A stretch of DNA of 58,336 nt from NCBI RefSeq assembly GCF_003385115.1, contig NZ_QUNI01000019.1, positions 1-58,336 of the forward strand, written 5' to 3'. Made by a program: the position numbers and the translations under genes. Positions 9,601 through 15,934 of the stretch are shown piece after piece. The notes under the pieces were generated by a model. It did no database searches and was not told where the DNA came from. It was given only the letters and a program-made list of their open reading frames with translations. This DNA comes from Flavobacterium aquicola (lineage in GTDB: Bacteria > Bacteroidota > Bacteroidia > Flavobacteriales > Flavobacteriaceae). Numbering within the stretch: the stretch's first letter is position 1; each line of letters starts with the position of its first letter.

Positions 9601-10395
9601 AATGCCCAGTGCAATTAATTTATCTTCAAATTGGGAATTAGGAATTTGAGTACCTAATGAACATTCATAAGGGGAGAAAAATGGAGTAATTCCATATGGA
9701 TTTCGCCAGTTAGTGTTCATATAATTCACATCATCCACGATAATACACGAAAGATTTTTATTATTATAATATTCAAATCGAACTAGAAGAGAATTTTTTC
9801 CATTCTTTAAATTTAAGGTAGTAAGCTCATTGTTTCTACAGTAAAGCTGCGTCAGTCCAGCATTTTGACTTACATCTAAAATGGTTAGTTTATTACTTGA
9901 ACAGTCCAAATATTCTAACGTTTTATTTTTGCTTACGTCCAAGCTGGTTATTTTATTCTGATTGCACATAACGTATCTTAGCAGTAATTTTTCGCTCAGA
10001 TCGATACTGCTGATTCTATTATTCGTGAAATATAAAATTCTCAATAATGGGTTTTGACTTATATCTAAAGCGGTCAGTTGATTATTATTGCAATTTAAAT
10101 AATCCAAAGCTGCATTTTTACTTATATCTAAATTGTTTATAGTATTGTATTCACAGTTTAAATTAGTCAAGGCTGTAAAATCCTGAATTCCTGTCATATT
10201 TGTAATAGAGCTCGACGAAAGGTCTATTTGTGTCAAAGTGTTAATATTTGAGGTCAGCACCTGTCCATCAGCGGTATCATCAATTCCTAAAGCTATTAAT
10301 TTGGCTTCGAAGTTGGTGTCTGGAATAATGGTATATTGTGCAAAACCTTTTGAAACAGCTAATAAGAGTAATAATGAAAGTAATTTCGTTTTCAT
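3622..10395 (-). CDS. Giant leucine-rich-repeat protein with T9SS sorting domain
   Basis: A 2,257-residue secreted repeat protein, probably an adhesin or binding scaffold. A Sec signal peptide (MKTKLLSL... cleaved near GFAQ) is followed by ten modules. Each opens with IPDxNFExKLIxLGID and then TDGKNG or ADG, starting at about residues 24, 251, 370, 595, 715, 942, 1193, 1339, 1611 and 1757. Within modules run 21-residue LRRs (LTxLDVSKNTALTxLxCSSNQ). Most modules close with a NPxLxCIQVDD...W..KKDA..NY..DC cap. After about residue 2020 come Ig-like segments, and the last ~75 residues (AYPNPTSGSFEIEL to KNVKIIKN) are a type A T9SS C-terminal domain, directing secretion through the outer membrane. 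DTDGKNG resembles a calcium-binding loop, which is inference. It is transcribed ahead of the FN3 lipoprotein. Confidence 0.9.
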   Translation of the reverse strand: MKTKLLSLLLLLAVSKGFAQYTIIPDTNFEAKLIALGIDDTADGQVLTSNINTLTQIDLSSSSITNMTGIQDFTALTNLNCEYNTINNLDISKNAALDYLNCNNNQLTALDISQNPLLRILYFTNNRISSIDLSEKLLLRYVMCNQNKITSLDVSKNKTLEYLDCSSNKLTILDVSQNAGLTQLYCRNNELTTLNLKNGKNSLLVRFEYYNNKNLSCIIVDDVNYMNTNWRNPYGITPFFSPYECSLGTQIPNSQFEDKLIALGIDTDGKNGIVLNSSIGTVASLDLSNSSIADLTGIQGFTALTTLNVSNNSLNTVDLSKNTFLNTLDCSNNTALTCIQVADIAAAGNWSTTKDAAANFSLDCNAYTIIPDANFEATLIKLKIDDVADGRVQTSKINQVWTLEINNSQIVDLTGIQDFTSLTSLYCVYTQITSLDLSKNTALKSLNCYGNKLTSLDLSKNTVLTSVDCSSNKLTSLDVTQNTALKYLTCNWNELTALDISQNINLVSLSCGRNRIKILDASKNTSLYSLSCDVNKLTNLNIKNGYNTSLSLSFSENPDLSCISVDDVAYADTKWGDNKNANSYFTTYDCSASTGIPDPIFEDKLIALGIDTDGKNGQVLNSSIETLTALDVSNTSITDLNGIQGFTALTTLNCSNNLLNKLDVSKNGALTALNCSGNASLTCIQVSDITAANKWSITKDSKASFGLDCRDYTLIPDTSFEAKLISLGIDDIADGKVLTSNVNKLRELSIYESSITDLTGIQDFTALVDLTCYNNQITKLDVSKNTQLKYLYCSDNKITSLDVSKNTLLQVLSCSNNLITSLDVSTNTVLSSLYCNENQITNLDISKNTLLEIFNCSSNQITSLDVTKNIVLRNFYCNNNKLTSLNLKNGNNTNFQFIGFYSNSSLSCINVDDADYSNTNWRFKKDDTAFYTAYECSVVTGIPDPVFEDKLIALGIDTDGKNGNVLNSSIEAVTSLDVSNSAIANLSGIQGFTALTTLECSKNTLTTLDISKNTALTTLGCSENQLTALDLSKNTALTDLNNNSNQLTALDVSGCVSLTKLNVSSNNLAALDVSKNTALTNLQSNSNQLISLDVSKNVALTNLNCSSNQLTALDVSANTNLTELILSNNPLLKSLNLKNGNNSKLSEATISFTDNPSLKCIQVDDKLNADTNWAAKKDATANYSEDCNPFTSIPDSNFEDKLIALGIDTDGKNGKVLIESINTVTTLDVSSANISDLTGIQKFIALTALNCSSNKLISLDISQNIALIDFNCSSNNLTSLNCKNGSNTQLAAFEATNNPNLTCIQVDDAIFANEKWTAKKDVAANFNTDCASSDLYTYIPDLNFENKLIELAIDSSPADGKVLTSNINALTSLNISGAAITNLKGIEAFSALTNLECNANELTNLDLSKNTALTDLNCSTNQLNSLDLSKNTILTKLNASSNQLTALDLSKNTALTDVVLSANQLTVLDISKNTVLVNLGCNFNQLTGLNTSKNTALTTLNLNSNQLTTLDISKNTALINLNCSSNKLTGLDAGNNINLEALVISNNPLLVSLNLKNGNNSKLNETSINFTDNPKLKCIQVDDKIFADTNWADKKDGTANYNEDCDPFTAIPDSNFEDKLIALGIDTDGKNGKVLIESIITVTALDVSSSDITDLTGIQKFEALTSLNCSSNQITTLDVSKNKLLTDLNCSSNNLASLNCKNTNNSQMSSFNATNNPNLTCIQVDNAIYARTNWTEKKDAVANFNTDCATADLYTYIPDLNFENKLIALTIDSSPADGKVLTSSINTLTSLNVSDASIPNLKGIEAFSALTNLDCSGNQLIALDLSKNTALTDLNCSSNQLKTLDLSKNTALSNLSLKNNMIESLDITQNTELTFVDCSNNTLTSLNVDKNIKLTKLICQNNQLSALNVKNNTALTLLDFSKNQVTSIDLTKNKALTQLFCDSNKLPSLNITQNTALTELNCSSNQLTSLNLKNGNNTNFNSSALHLENNPNLGCIKVDNKTYSDTNWSVLKDATAFYDPDCGLSLPSNNFIVETKGESCLGENNGEINITASETFLYTASINGTEYPFTNNTLSVTNLAPRNYTVSITIPGETFEQNFNIIIAKGASITGKSSIISKKVNIQITTGTAPYTVFVDGIEQFETNDPNFSLTANGGSLLEVKTAKACEGIYAEDITGLNLIISAYPNPTSGSFEIELPVTDKEATIEINATNGRVISSKKYSLENGTAQLTLENEPSGVYIAKIHLAGSVKNVKIIKN
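4340..10330 (-). repeat. In-gene tandem repeats (63-bp LRR units in ~0.35-0.8 kb modules)
   Basis: The LRR gene is a nested repeat. A 63-bp unit encodes each 21-residue LRR, and larger modules are delimited by the IPDxNFE and DC caps. Module lengths by residue run about 227, 119, 225, 120, 227, 251, 146, 272, 146 and 265. Long and short modules therefore alternate for much of the gene, implying duplication of long+short pairs. Such DNA is prone to recombination and to assembly collapse. Confidence 0.75.
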
Positions 10396-10500
10396 AAATC
10401 TGATTTTATTTAAAGCGGTGTAATATTACTATTTATCCATTTTTTGCCAGTCATCATTTATAGTGATTTTACTATGGATAATACAGGAAAATACTGCTAT

Positions 10501-10539
10501 AAAAAACCTCCCAATTTCAGGTTTTCTGAAACTGGGAGG
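10501..10539 (-). terminator. Intrinsic terminator of rpoN
   Basis: A 14-bp stem (CCTCCCAATTTCAG / CTGAAACTGGGAGG, one G-U pair) with a 5-nt loop is followed on the minus strand by TTTTTT. It is about 120 nt downstream of the rpoN stop and about 105 nt upstream of the LRR gene, so it insulates the two. Confidence 0.8.
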
Positions 10540-10659
10540 TCTGTAAAATGGATTTATGATTATGGCGAAAACTAAATTTCTATATAGAGTTTAGAAAAAA
10601 AATATTGATTTTTACTAGAGAATAAAATTGTAAAATAAGTAAAGATATTCAAGTCAGAA

Positions 10660-12123
10660 CTACAGTTTTTTCCTCATCCGGGCAACTGGAATTTCCAGCT
10701 GTTCACGGTATTTGGCTATGGTTCTTCTTGCAATCGGATATCCTTTTTCCTTAAGTATTTCAGCCAAAAGATCATCAGGCAGCGGATTCTTTTTGTCTTC
10801 GTCTTCGATAGTATTCTGCAAAATCTTTTTGATTTCGAGTGTTGATACATCTTCGCCCTGATCATTTTTCATGGCTTCAGAGAAGAATTCTTTTATCAGT
10901 TTTGTACCATACGGAGTTTCGACATACTTGCTGTTTGCAACCCTAGAAACGGTTGATATATCCAGTCCAATCATATCGGCAATATCTTTTAGAATCATTG
11001 GTTTCAAACGCGTTTCGTCTCCATCCAATAAATAATCTTTCTGATAATGCATAATGGCATTCATTGTTACAAACAAAGTATCCTGACGCTGTTTTATAGC
11101 ATCAATAAACCATTTTGCCGAGTCTAATTTTTGCTTGATAAACTGTACGGCATCTTTTTGGGAACTTGACTTATCCTTAGACTCTTTGTATGTCTGCATC
11201 ATTTCCTGATAATCTTTGGAAATATGCAGGGAAGGGGCATTCCGTCCGTTTAAGGTAAGTTCCAGCTCGCCGTCAATGATACGAATAGCAAAATCGGGGA
11301 CTATGTTTTCGGTGATTTTAGTATTTCCCGAAAAAGATCCTCCAGGTTTTGGATTGAGTCTTTCGATTTCGTGGATTGCATTTCTAAGCTGTTCGTTAGA
11401 AATATTTAGTTTTTGCACCAGTTTATCATAATGCTTTCTCACAAAAGCATCAAAATGCTGATCGATTATAGCAGTTGCCAGATCAATAGATTCTGTTGGT
11501 GTTTTATGTTTGAGCTGCAGCAGTAAACATTCCTGCAGATCGCGTGCTCCAACGCCGGTAGGTTCCAGTTCGTGAATGATGTTCAGAATTGTTTCAACTT
11601 GTTTTTCTGTAGTATAAAGCCCTTGGGTAAAAGCCATGTCGTCTACTAAATCAGGAATGCTTCTTCGAATATATCCTGTGTCGTCGATACTTCCGACCAA
11701 AAATTCGGCGATATCGCGCTCTTCATCATTTAGGATAAAAGTATTTAACTGATTGATGAGGTCCTGATGAAAACTTATCGCTGCCGCAAAAGGGGTTTCT
11801 TTGGTTTCATCGTCATCACTGTAATTATTGGCTTGTGTTTTATAATCGGGAGTGTCGTCGCTGTTTAAATATTCGTCTATGTTAATGTCTTCCGAATCTA
11901 TTCTGTCTGCTTCGGAATCTTCATAATCATCGTATTCTTCGGTGTCGAACTCGTCTTTTTCATAGTCGTCCTCTTTTCCGGATTCCAATGCTGGATTTTC
12001 GTTCATTTCTTCCAATAAACGCTGTTCAAATGCTTGCGTAGGCAACTGAATTAACTTCATCAGCTGGATTTGCTGCGGAGATAATTTCTGAGATATTTTT
12101 AAATTTAAAAATTGCTTTAGCAT
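10660..12123 (-). CDS. rpoN: RNA polymerase sigma-54 factor RpoN
   Basis: Alternative sigma factor that directs RNA polymerase to -24/-12 promoters and needs an AAA+ activator. At 487 residues it has the full family architecture. The Gln/Leu-rich activator-interacting region I (LKISQKLSPQQIQLMKLIQL) is at residues 7-26, a strongly acidic region II at about 50-90, the core-binding domain follows, and a C-terminal DNA-binding domain carries the RpoN box ARRTIAKYR at 465-473. On the minus strand, CAAATTTA at 12196-12203 reads TAAATTTG and could be a -7 element. It lies downstream of the PIN gene with a 117-nt AT-rich gap. The asnS gene, its likely ancestral neighbour, is on the far side of the three-gene insert. 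Confidence 0.97.
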   Translation of the reverse strand: MLKQFLNLKISQKLSPQQIQLMKLIQLPTQAFEQRLLEEMNENPALESGKEDDYEKDEFDTEEYDDYEDSEADRIDSEDINIDEYLNSDDTPDYKTQANNYSDDDETKETPFAAAISFHQDLINQLNTFILNDEERDIAEFLVGSIDDTGYIRRSIPDLVDDMAFTQGLYTTEKQVETILNIIHELEPTGVGARDLQECLLLQLKHKTPTESIDLATAIIDQHFDAFVRKHYDKLVQKLNISNEQLRNAIHEIERLNPKPGGSFSGNTKITENIVPDFAIRIIDGELELTLNGRNAPSLHISKDYQEMMQTYKESKDKSSSQKDAVQFIKQKLDSAKWFIDAIKQRQDTLFVTMNAIMHYQKDYLLDGDETRLKPMILKDIADMIGLDISTVSRVANSKYVETPYGTKLIKEFFSEAMKNDQGEDVSTLEIKKILQNTIEDEDKKNPLPDDLLAEILKEKGYPIARRTIAKYREQLEIPVARMRKKL

Positions 12124-12240
12124 ATTGAGTGTTTGAAATCTTAAGGGATTAAAGGTTTAATATTGTTTAAATATTTAAAGTTACAGAGTTTTAAACAAAT
12201 TTAAAAAACTTTGAACAATTTTAAATTTTTAGAATTTTTA

Positions 12241-12768
12241 TTAAGGTTTTAAAATAGTTACCGAATGGTTTATTTTTTGAAAATCACCATCATCACTTAC
12301 AAAGAACCAATTGTTTTGTCTGCATAATTCTAGGTAATATGCATCGTTGAAGTCAATGGTTTTAAAATTTATTAAAACATTTTCAATGTTAATTCTGTTG
12401 AAATCATCTGAAAAGCGTTCTGATAATTTCAAAATCTGATTAATACAGCTTTCAATAAGTTTTTCTGTGTCTTTATATCTTGTTGATGAAAGGTAATCTT
12501 TTTTATAATCTGCAGTAAAGTTATTTGTTTCATTTTTCCAAAGATTAAAATCTAATCTTAAATTAGCATTTGAAAATTCAGAAAGAATAAGACTGTTAAG
12601 AACAATATCGCAATTTGTAGTTTTCAGTAACCTTAAAAAATTAGAAATACTAGACTGCTTATTTTTTTCATAATTTCCAATAGGAGAAAATAAAAACATC
12701 CAAATGTTATTATCGAAAAAAAACATTTGATTGTATTTGGGAGAAAAGTCTTTAATTTTAATCTCCAT
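12241..12768 (-). CDS. PIN-domain protein (putative nuclease)
   Basis: A 175-residue protein with the layout of a PIN-fold RNase. An N-terminal strand ends in FFFDNNIW (Asp19), a central LNSLILSEFSNA helix supplies an acidic residue (Glu64), and a C-terminal KTIDFNDAYYLELC (Asp142) precedes FFVSDDGDF (Asp159, Asp160, Asp162). These positions reproduce the PIN pattern of acidic metal ligands, including the closing strand-SDD motif seen in VapC-like enzymes. It starts inside the end of the upstream STAS-like gene (11-nt overlap), so translation is probably coupled. Codon use is very AT-rich compared with rpoN and asnS on either side. It is the likely effector of the three-gene module; cleavage activity and target are not readable. 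Confidence 0.65.
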   Translation of the reverse strand: MEIKIKDFSPKYNQMFFFDNNIWMFLFSPIGNYEKNKQSSISNFLRLLKTTNCDIVLNSLILSEFSNANLRLDFNLWKNETNNFTADYKKDYLSSTRYKDTEKLIESCINQILKLSERFSDDFNRINIENVLINFKTIDFNDAYYLELCRQNNWFFVSDDGDFQKINHSVTILKP

Positions 12769-13108
12769 TTATTATTGAATTTGTAGAATCTTCAAATCTG
12801 TCTTTATCTCTGAAGTATTCTTTAGCTCTTTTTACGACTTCACTAAAAAGTATCCTGTCTTCTTTTGCCACGTTTTTTAAATGTAAATGTTTATTTAAAA
12901 AATCATCGGAGTATGAAGGATTACTATATAATTGACCTATAGCGGCATTTAAGAAAGCTGTAGTCATTATTGATATCCCTTCAAAATCAATAGAAACAGT
13001 TTTATGATTTTTAAAATAATCAGTGATTAAATTATATACTAAGTCTCCATCACTTGTAGAAACAGCGATATCTCCTTTGATAATTTCTCGGATTATTATA
13101 GTACTCAT
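12758..13108 (-). CDS. STAS-like domain protein (DUF4325 type)
   Basis: A 116-residue protein resembling the STAS-like DUF4325 family: a strand VSIDFEGI (38-45) followed by TTAFLNAAIGQL (49-60), in the position of the anti-sigma-antagonist switch helix. It is small, soluble, and has no signal peptide or membrane segment. It sits between a HATPase-fold protein (48 nt upstream) and the PIN gene (11-nt overlap). In SpoIIAA/SpoIIAB-type partner switching a STAS protein binds a GHKL-fold kinase, so a physical partnership with the upstream protein is a reasonable inference. No Ser/Thr phosphorylation site can be asserted, though TT at 49-50 lies near the expected place. Confidence 0.65.
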   Translation of the reverse strand: MSTIIIREIIKGDIAVSTSDGDLVYNLITDYFKNHKTVSIDFEGISIMTTAFLNAAIGQLYSNPSYSDDFLNKHLHLKNVAKEDRILFSEVVKRAKEYFRDKDRFEDSTNSIINGD

Positions 13109-13156
13109 TTTTTAAAAAGTTTAAACAAAATTAGTGTTTTTTATTTTAGTATAAAA

Positions 13157-14041
13157 TTAAAAAGTAAAGTCCCAGTTATCGGAGTGTTCATCAGACAAAG
13201 AATAATAAGATTTATCATTTAGATTAAATCTCAAATTAGCAATTGTTCCCTGAAAAGGGTTTTCTAAATTTTTGGTTTCTATTATACCTCTTTTATATTC
13301 CCAAAAGCCATCAGAAGAAATGATTTGAATCTTTCCATTGTTGAGTTTTATAAATTCGAAAATAATATCTAAACCAAGACCTCCAGGTATTGTTCCTGAT
13401 TTAGTTGTGTTACCTTTTTGCATTGCCCATGAAATAGTTTCGCTTCCTGACATTGTCATGTTTAAAAAACTATTTACATTTTCTTTTATATTAACTCCTC
13501 GATCAACAATTGTAATATTAAATTGTTTTTCTTCGGATCGAGGAAAATATTGACCACAGGTATGAATGTAATTGCATTTTCCATGAGTTCTTGCATTTTC
13601 ATATAATTCAAATATATTTTGCATTATTTTTTTTCCAAGTTTCTCACTATGTGAAGGGAAATCTTTTTTGTTTAATAATTCATTTTTTATATAAGAATTG
13701 AATCCTTCATCATCGGTCGGGATAAACTTTCTGTATTTTACAACTGTATTATAGTAATCAATGGCTTTTTCAAAACCATAATTACATAAAAATTCGTTTT
13801 TCCTTAATATTTTTTCAACTACTGGATTGAAATTTATAAAAGTTATTTTCTTTTGGTTTTTTTCTAATATTTCAATAATTGTTCCTAAAACTGCACATAA
13901 ATTTGCTTCGAAAAACTTTACTCCTGAAAAGTCAAAAATGATTTCAGGGTCCTTAATTTGATTTGCATCATTAACAAGATTAATTAGTTTTTGATATCCT
14001 TCCCAATCGCTCTTAATATCATTTTCAAAATATATAGTCAT
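13157..14041 (-). CDS. STAS-like plus HATPase (GHKL) fusion protein
   Basis: A 294-residue cytosolic protein. The N-terminal ~100 residues look STAS-like (IIFDFSGVKFFEANLCAVLG, 34-53). The C-terminal part is a GHKL ATP-binding fold, with N box ELYENARTHG (145-154, Asn149), G1 box IVDRGVNI (178-185, Asp180, Gly182) and G2-like glycine loop GTIPGGLGLDII (216-227). There is no dimerisation/phosphoacceptor His domain, so it is not a classical histidine kinase. It resembles the stand-alone anti-sigma/regulatory ATPases often paired with DUF4325 proteins. It is first in an apparent operon with the STAS-like and PIN genes, lies 115 nt after asnS, and is markedly AT-rich, which suggests acquisition by transfer. 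Confidence 0.7.
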   Translation of the reverse strand: MTIYFENDIKSDWEGYQKLINLVNDANQIKDPEIIFDFSGVKFFEANLCAVLGTIIEILEKNQKKITFINFNPVVEKILRKNEFLCNYGFEKAIDYYNTVVKYRKFIPTDDEGFNSYIKNELLNKKDFPSHSEKLGKKIMQNIFELYENARTHGKCNYIHTCGQYFPRSEEKQFNITIVDRGVNIKENVNSFLNMTMSGSETISWAMQKGNTTKSGTIPGGLGLDIIFEFIKLNNGKIQIISSDGFWEYKRGIIETKNLENPFQGTIANLRFNLNDKSYYSLSDEHSDNWDFTF

Positions 14042-14156
14042 AAAAGGAAAATATAAATAAGTTTTCTAAATTTAGAATTGAAAAATATTATTATACTGAA
14101 AGTTTTTAACAATGCATTTAATTGTTAGCTAAAAACGGACAACCATTAATTTATTT

Positions 14157-15590
14157 TTAGAATTCAGCATTCTGTGGTGTTCTTGGGAATGCAATTACGT
14201 CACGAATGTTTGTCATTCCGGTTACAAACAGCACCAGTCTTTCAAATCCAAGTCCAAAACCGGAGTGAACTGCCGATCCAAATCTGCGGGTATCCAAGTA
14301 CCACCATAATTCTTCTTCATCAATTCCCAGAGCTTTCATTTTTTCGACCAAAACATCAAAACGCTCTTCTCTTTGTGAACCGCCCACGATTTCTCCAATT
14401 CCAGGGAAAAGAATATCCATCGCACGTACTGTTTTTCCGTCTTCGTTCAAACGCATGTAGAAAGCTTTGATATTGGCAGGATAATCAAACAGAATTACCG
14501 GTGATTTAAAGTGTTTTTCCACCAAATAACGTTCGTGCTCCGATTGTAAATCAGCGCCCCATTCGTTAATGATGTACTGAAATTTTTTCTTTTTGTTTGG
14601 AGTAGAATCTCTAAGGATATCAATCGCTTCAGTATAAGAAACGCGTTTGAAATTGTTTTCCAGTACAAAATTCAGTTTTTCAAGCAAAGCCATTTCGCTT
14701 CTTTCAGCCTGTGGTTTTGATTTTTCTTCTTCCAATAAACGGCCTTCCAAGAATTTCAAATCATCTGGACATTTTTCTAATACATATTTAATCACATATC
14801 GGATAAAATCTTCGGCAAGATCCATATTGTCATTCAAATCATTGAAAGCAACTTCCGGCTCAATCATCCAAAATTCGGCCAAGTGCCGGGAAGTATTCGA
14901 ATTTTCGGCTCTGAATGTTGGTCCAAAAGTATAAATCTGTCCCAAAGCCATTGCAAAAGTTTCGCCTTCTAATTGTCCAGAAACTGTTAAGTTGGTATGT
15001 TTTCCGAAGAAATCTTTTTTATAATCAATATTTCCTTCTTCATTTTTAGGCAGATTGTCTAATGGCAAAGAAGTCACCTGAAACATTTCGCCTGCACCTT
15101 CTGCATCTGCACCCGTAATAATCGGTGTGTTCACATAAACAAAACCTTTTTGCTGAAAATAGCTGTGCACCGCATACGATAAAACCGAACGCACGCGCAT
15201 AATCGCTCCAAAAGCATTCGTACGCACACGTAAGTGTGCATTCTCACGAAGGAATTCCAATGAATGTTTTTTCGGCTGCATCGGGAATTTCTCTGCATCC
15301 GAATCTCCAAGGATTTCAAGTTTAGTAACCTGAATTTCATATTTCTGACCGGCACCTTTGCTCTCAGCCAAAGTTCCTGTTACCGAAACCGCAGCTCCGG
15401 TCGTAATTCTCTTTAAAGTTTCATCAGGAGTATTTTCAAAATCGACAACACATTGTATATTATTAATCGTTGAACCGTCATTCAGGGCAATAAACTGATT
15501 GTTCCTAAAAGTTCTAACCCAGCCTTTAGCATTAATTTCCTGTAAAGTCGTTGTGCTGTTTAATAAGTCTTTAACTTTTGTGTGTCTCAT
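14157..15590 (-). CDS. asnS: Asparaginyl-tRNA synthetase
   Basis: Charges tRNA-Asn with asparagine. At 477 residues it is full length for the bacterial enzyme. An N-terminal OB-fold anticodon-binding domain (about 15-110; GWVRTFRNNQFIALNDGS) is followed by the class II catalytic core. Motif 2 reads FRAENSNTSRHLAEFWMIEPE split around the loop, and motif 3 is GFGLGFERLVLFVTGM (444-459). The ending FPRTPQNAEF is typical. A TATATTTG element lies 63 nt upstream. Downstream is the STAS/HATPase/PIN insert and then rpoN. Confidence 0.97.
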   Translation of the reverse strand: MRHTKVKDLLNSTTTLQEINAKGWVRTFRNNQFIALNDGSTINNIQCVVDFENTPDETLKRITTGAAVSVTGTLAESKGAGQKYEIQVTKLEILGDSDAEKFPMQPKKHSLEFLRENAHLRVRTNAFGAIMRVRSVLSYAVHSYFQQKGFVYVNTPIITGADAEGAGEMFQVTSLPLDNLPKNEEGNIDYKKDFFGKHTNLTVSGQLEGETFAMALGQIYTFGPTFRAENSNTSRHLAEFWMIEPEVAFNDLNDNMDLAEDFIRYVIKYVLEKCPDDLKFLEGRLLEEEKSKPQAERSEMALLEKLNFVLENNFKRVSYTEAIDILRDSTPNKKKKFQYIINEWGADLQSEHERYLVEKHFKSPVILFDYPANIKAFYMRLNEDGKTVRAMDILFPGIGEIVGGSQREERFDVLVEKMKALGIDEEELWWYLDTRRFGSAVHSGFGLGFERLVLFVTGMTNIRDVIAFPRTPQNAEF

Positions 15591-15652
15591 TTTAATTTTA
15601 GATTTTAAATTTCTGAAGTTTAATTAAAGAAATTATTGTTATAATTCTGTTG

Positions 15653-15660
15653 CAAATATA
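15653..15660 (-). promoter_or_regulatory. asnS -7 promoter element
   Basis: On the minus strand this reads TATATTTG, a perfect match to the Bacteroidota TAnnTTTG element, 63 nt before the asnS start. No TTG is seen at the expected -33 distance. Confidence 0.4.
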
Positions 15661-15870
15661 GTTGATTTGTTTTAATTCTAGTGTTGCAGAGAGGTGTATT
15701 CATGTTTTTGAATTGTGTTTTTTGGAGCAGTTTTCTGCTGTCCGCTGTCTTTTACGATCCTGTCAGGTGGGTGCAATCACTATACGCAGTAATGGCACAC
15801 AGATGACACGGATTAACACGGATTTTTTTTTAAAAGATTAGCATAGAAATGCAGATAACTGTTAATAAAT

Positions 15871-15900
15871 AAAAAAATCCAGCCGAAGCTAGATTTTTTT
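15871..15900 (-). terminator. Intrinsic terminator of the MMPL exporter gene
   Basis: The stem AAAAAATC(C)AGC / GCT(A)GATTTTTT encloses a CGAA tetraloop. On the minus strand it reads as a UUCG-capped hairpin followed by a T tract, about 35 nt past the gene's stop. The C/A mismatch becomes a U-G pair in the minus-strand RNA. Confidence 0.8.
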
Positions 15901-15934
15901 ATTTGAAGGGTTATAATGTAGTAGTTTTTATAAT

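Larger units (their letters stand above)
15591..15934. other. Intergenic region of 344 bp
   Basis: The left part holds the asnS -7 element. The centre (about 15785-15825) has the short repeated phrase ACACGGATTAACACGGATT, of a kind scattered through several gaps of this window. The right part holds the terminator of the MMPL gene at 15871-15900. No coding potential is evident. Confidence 0.5.

Noticed and set aside
12241..12768. A classical VapBC toxin-antitoxin reading of the PIN gene.
   Set aside because: The upstream partner is a STAS-like protein, not a DNA-binding antitoxin, and the operon has a third ATPase gene.
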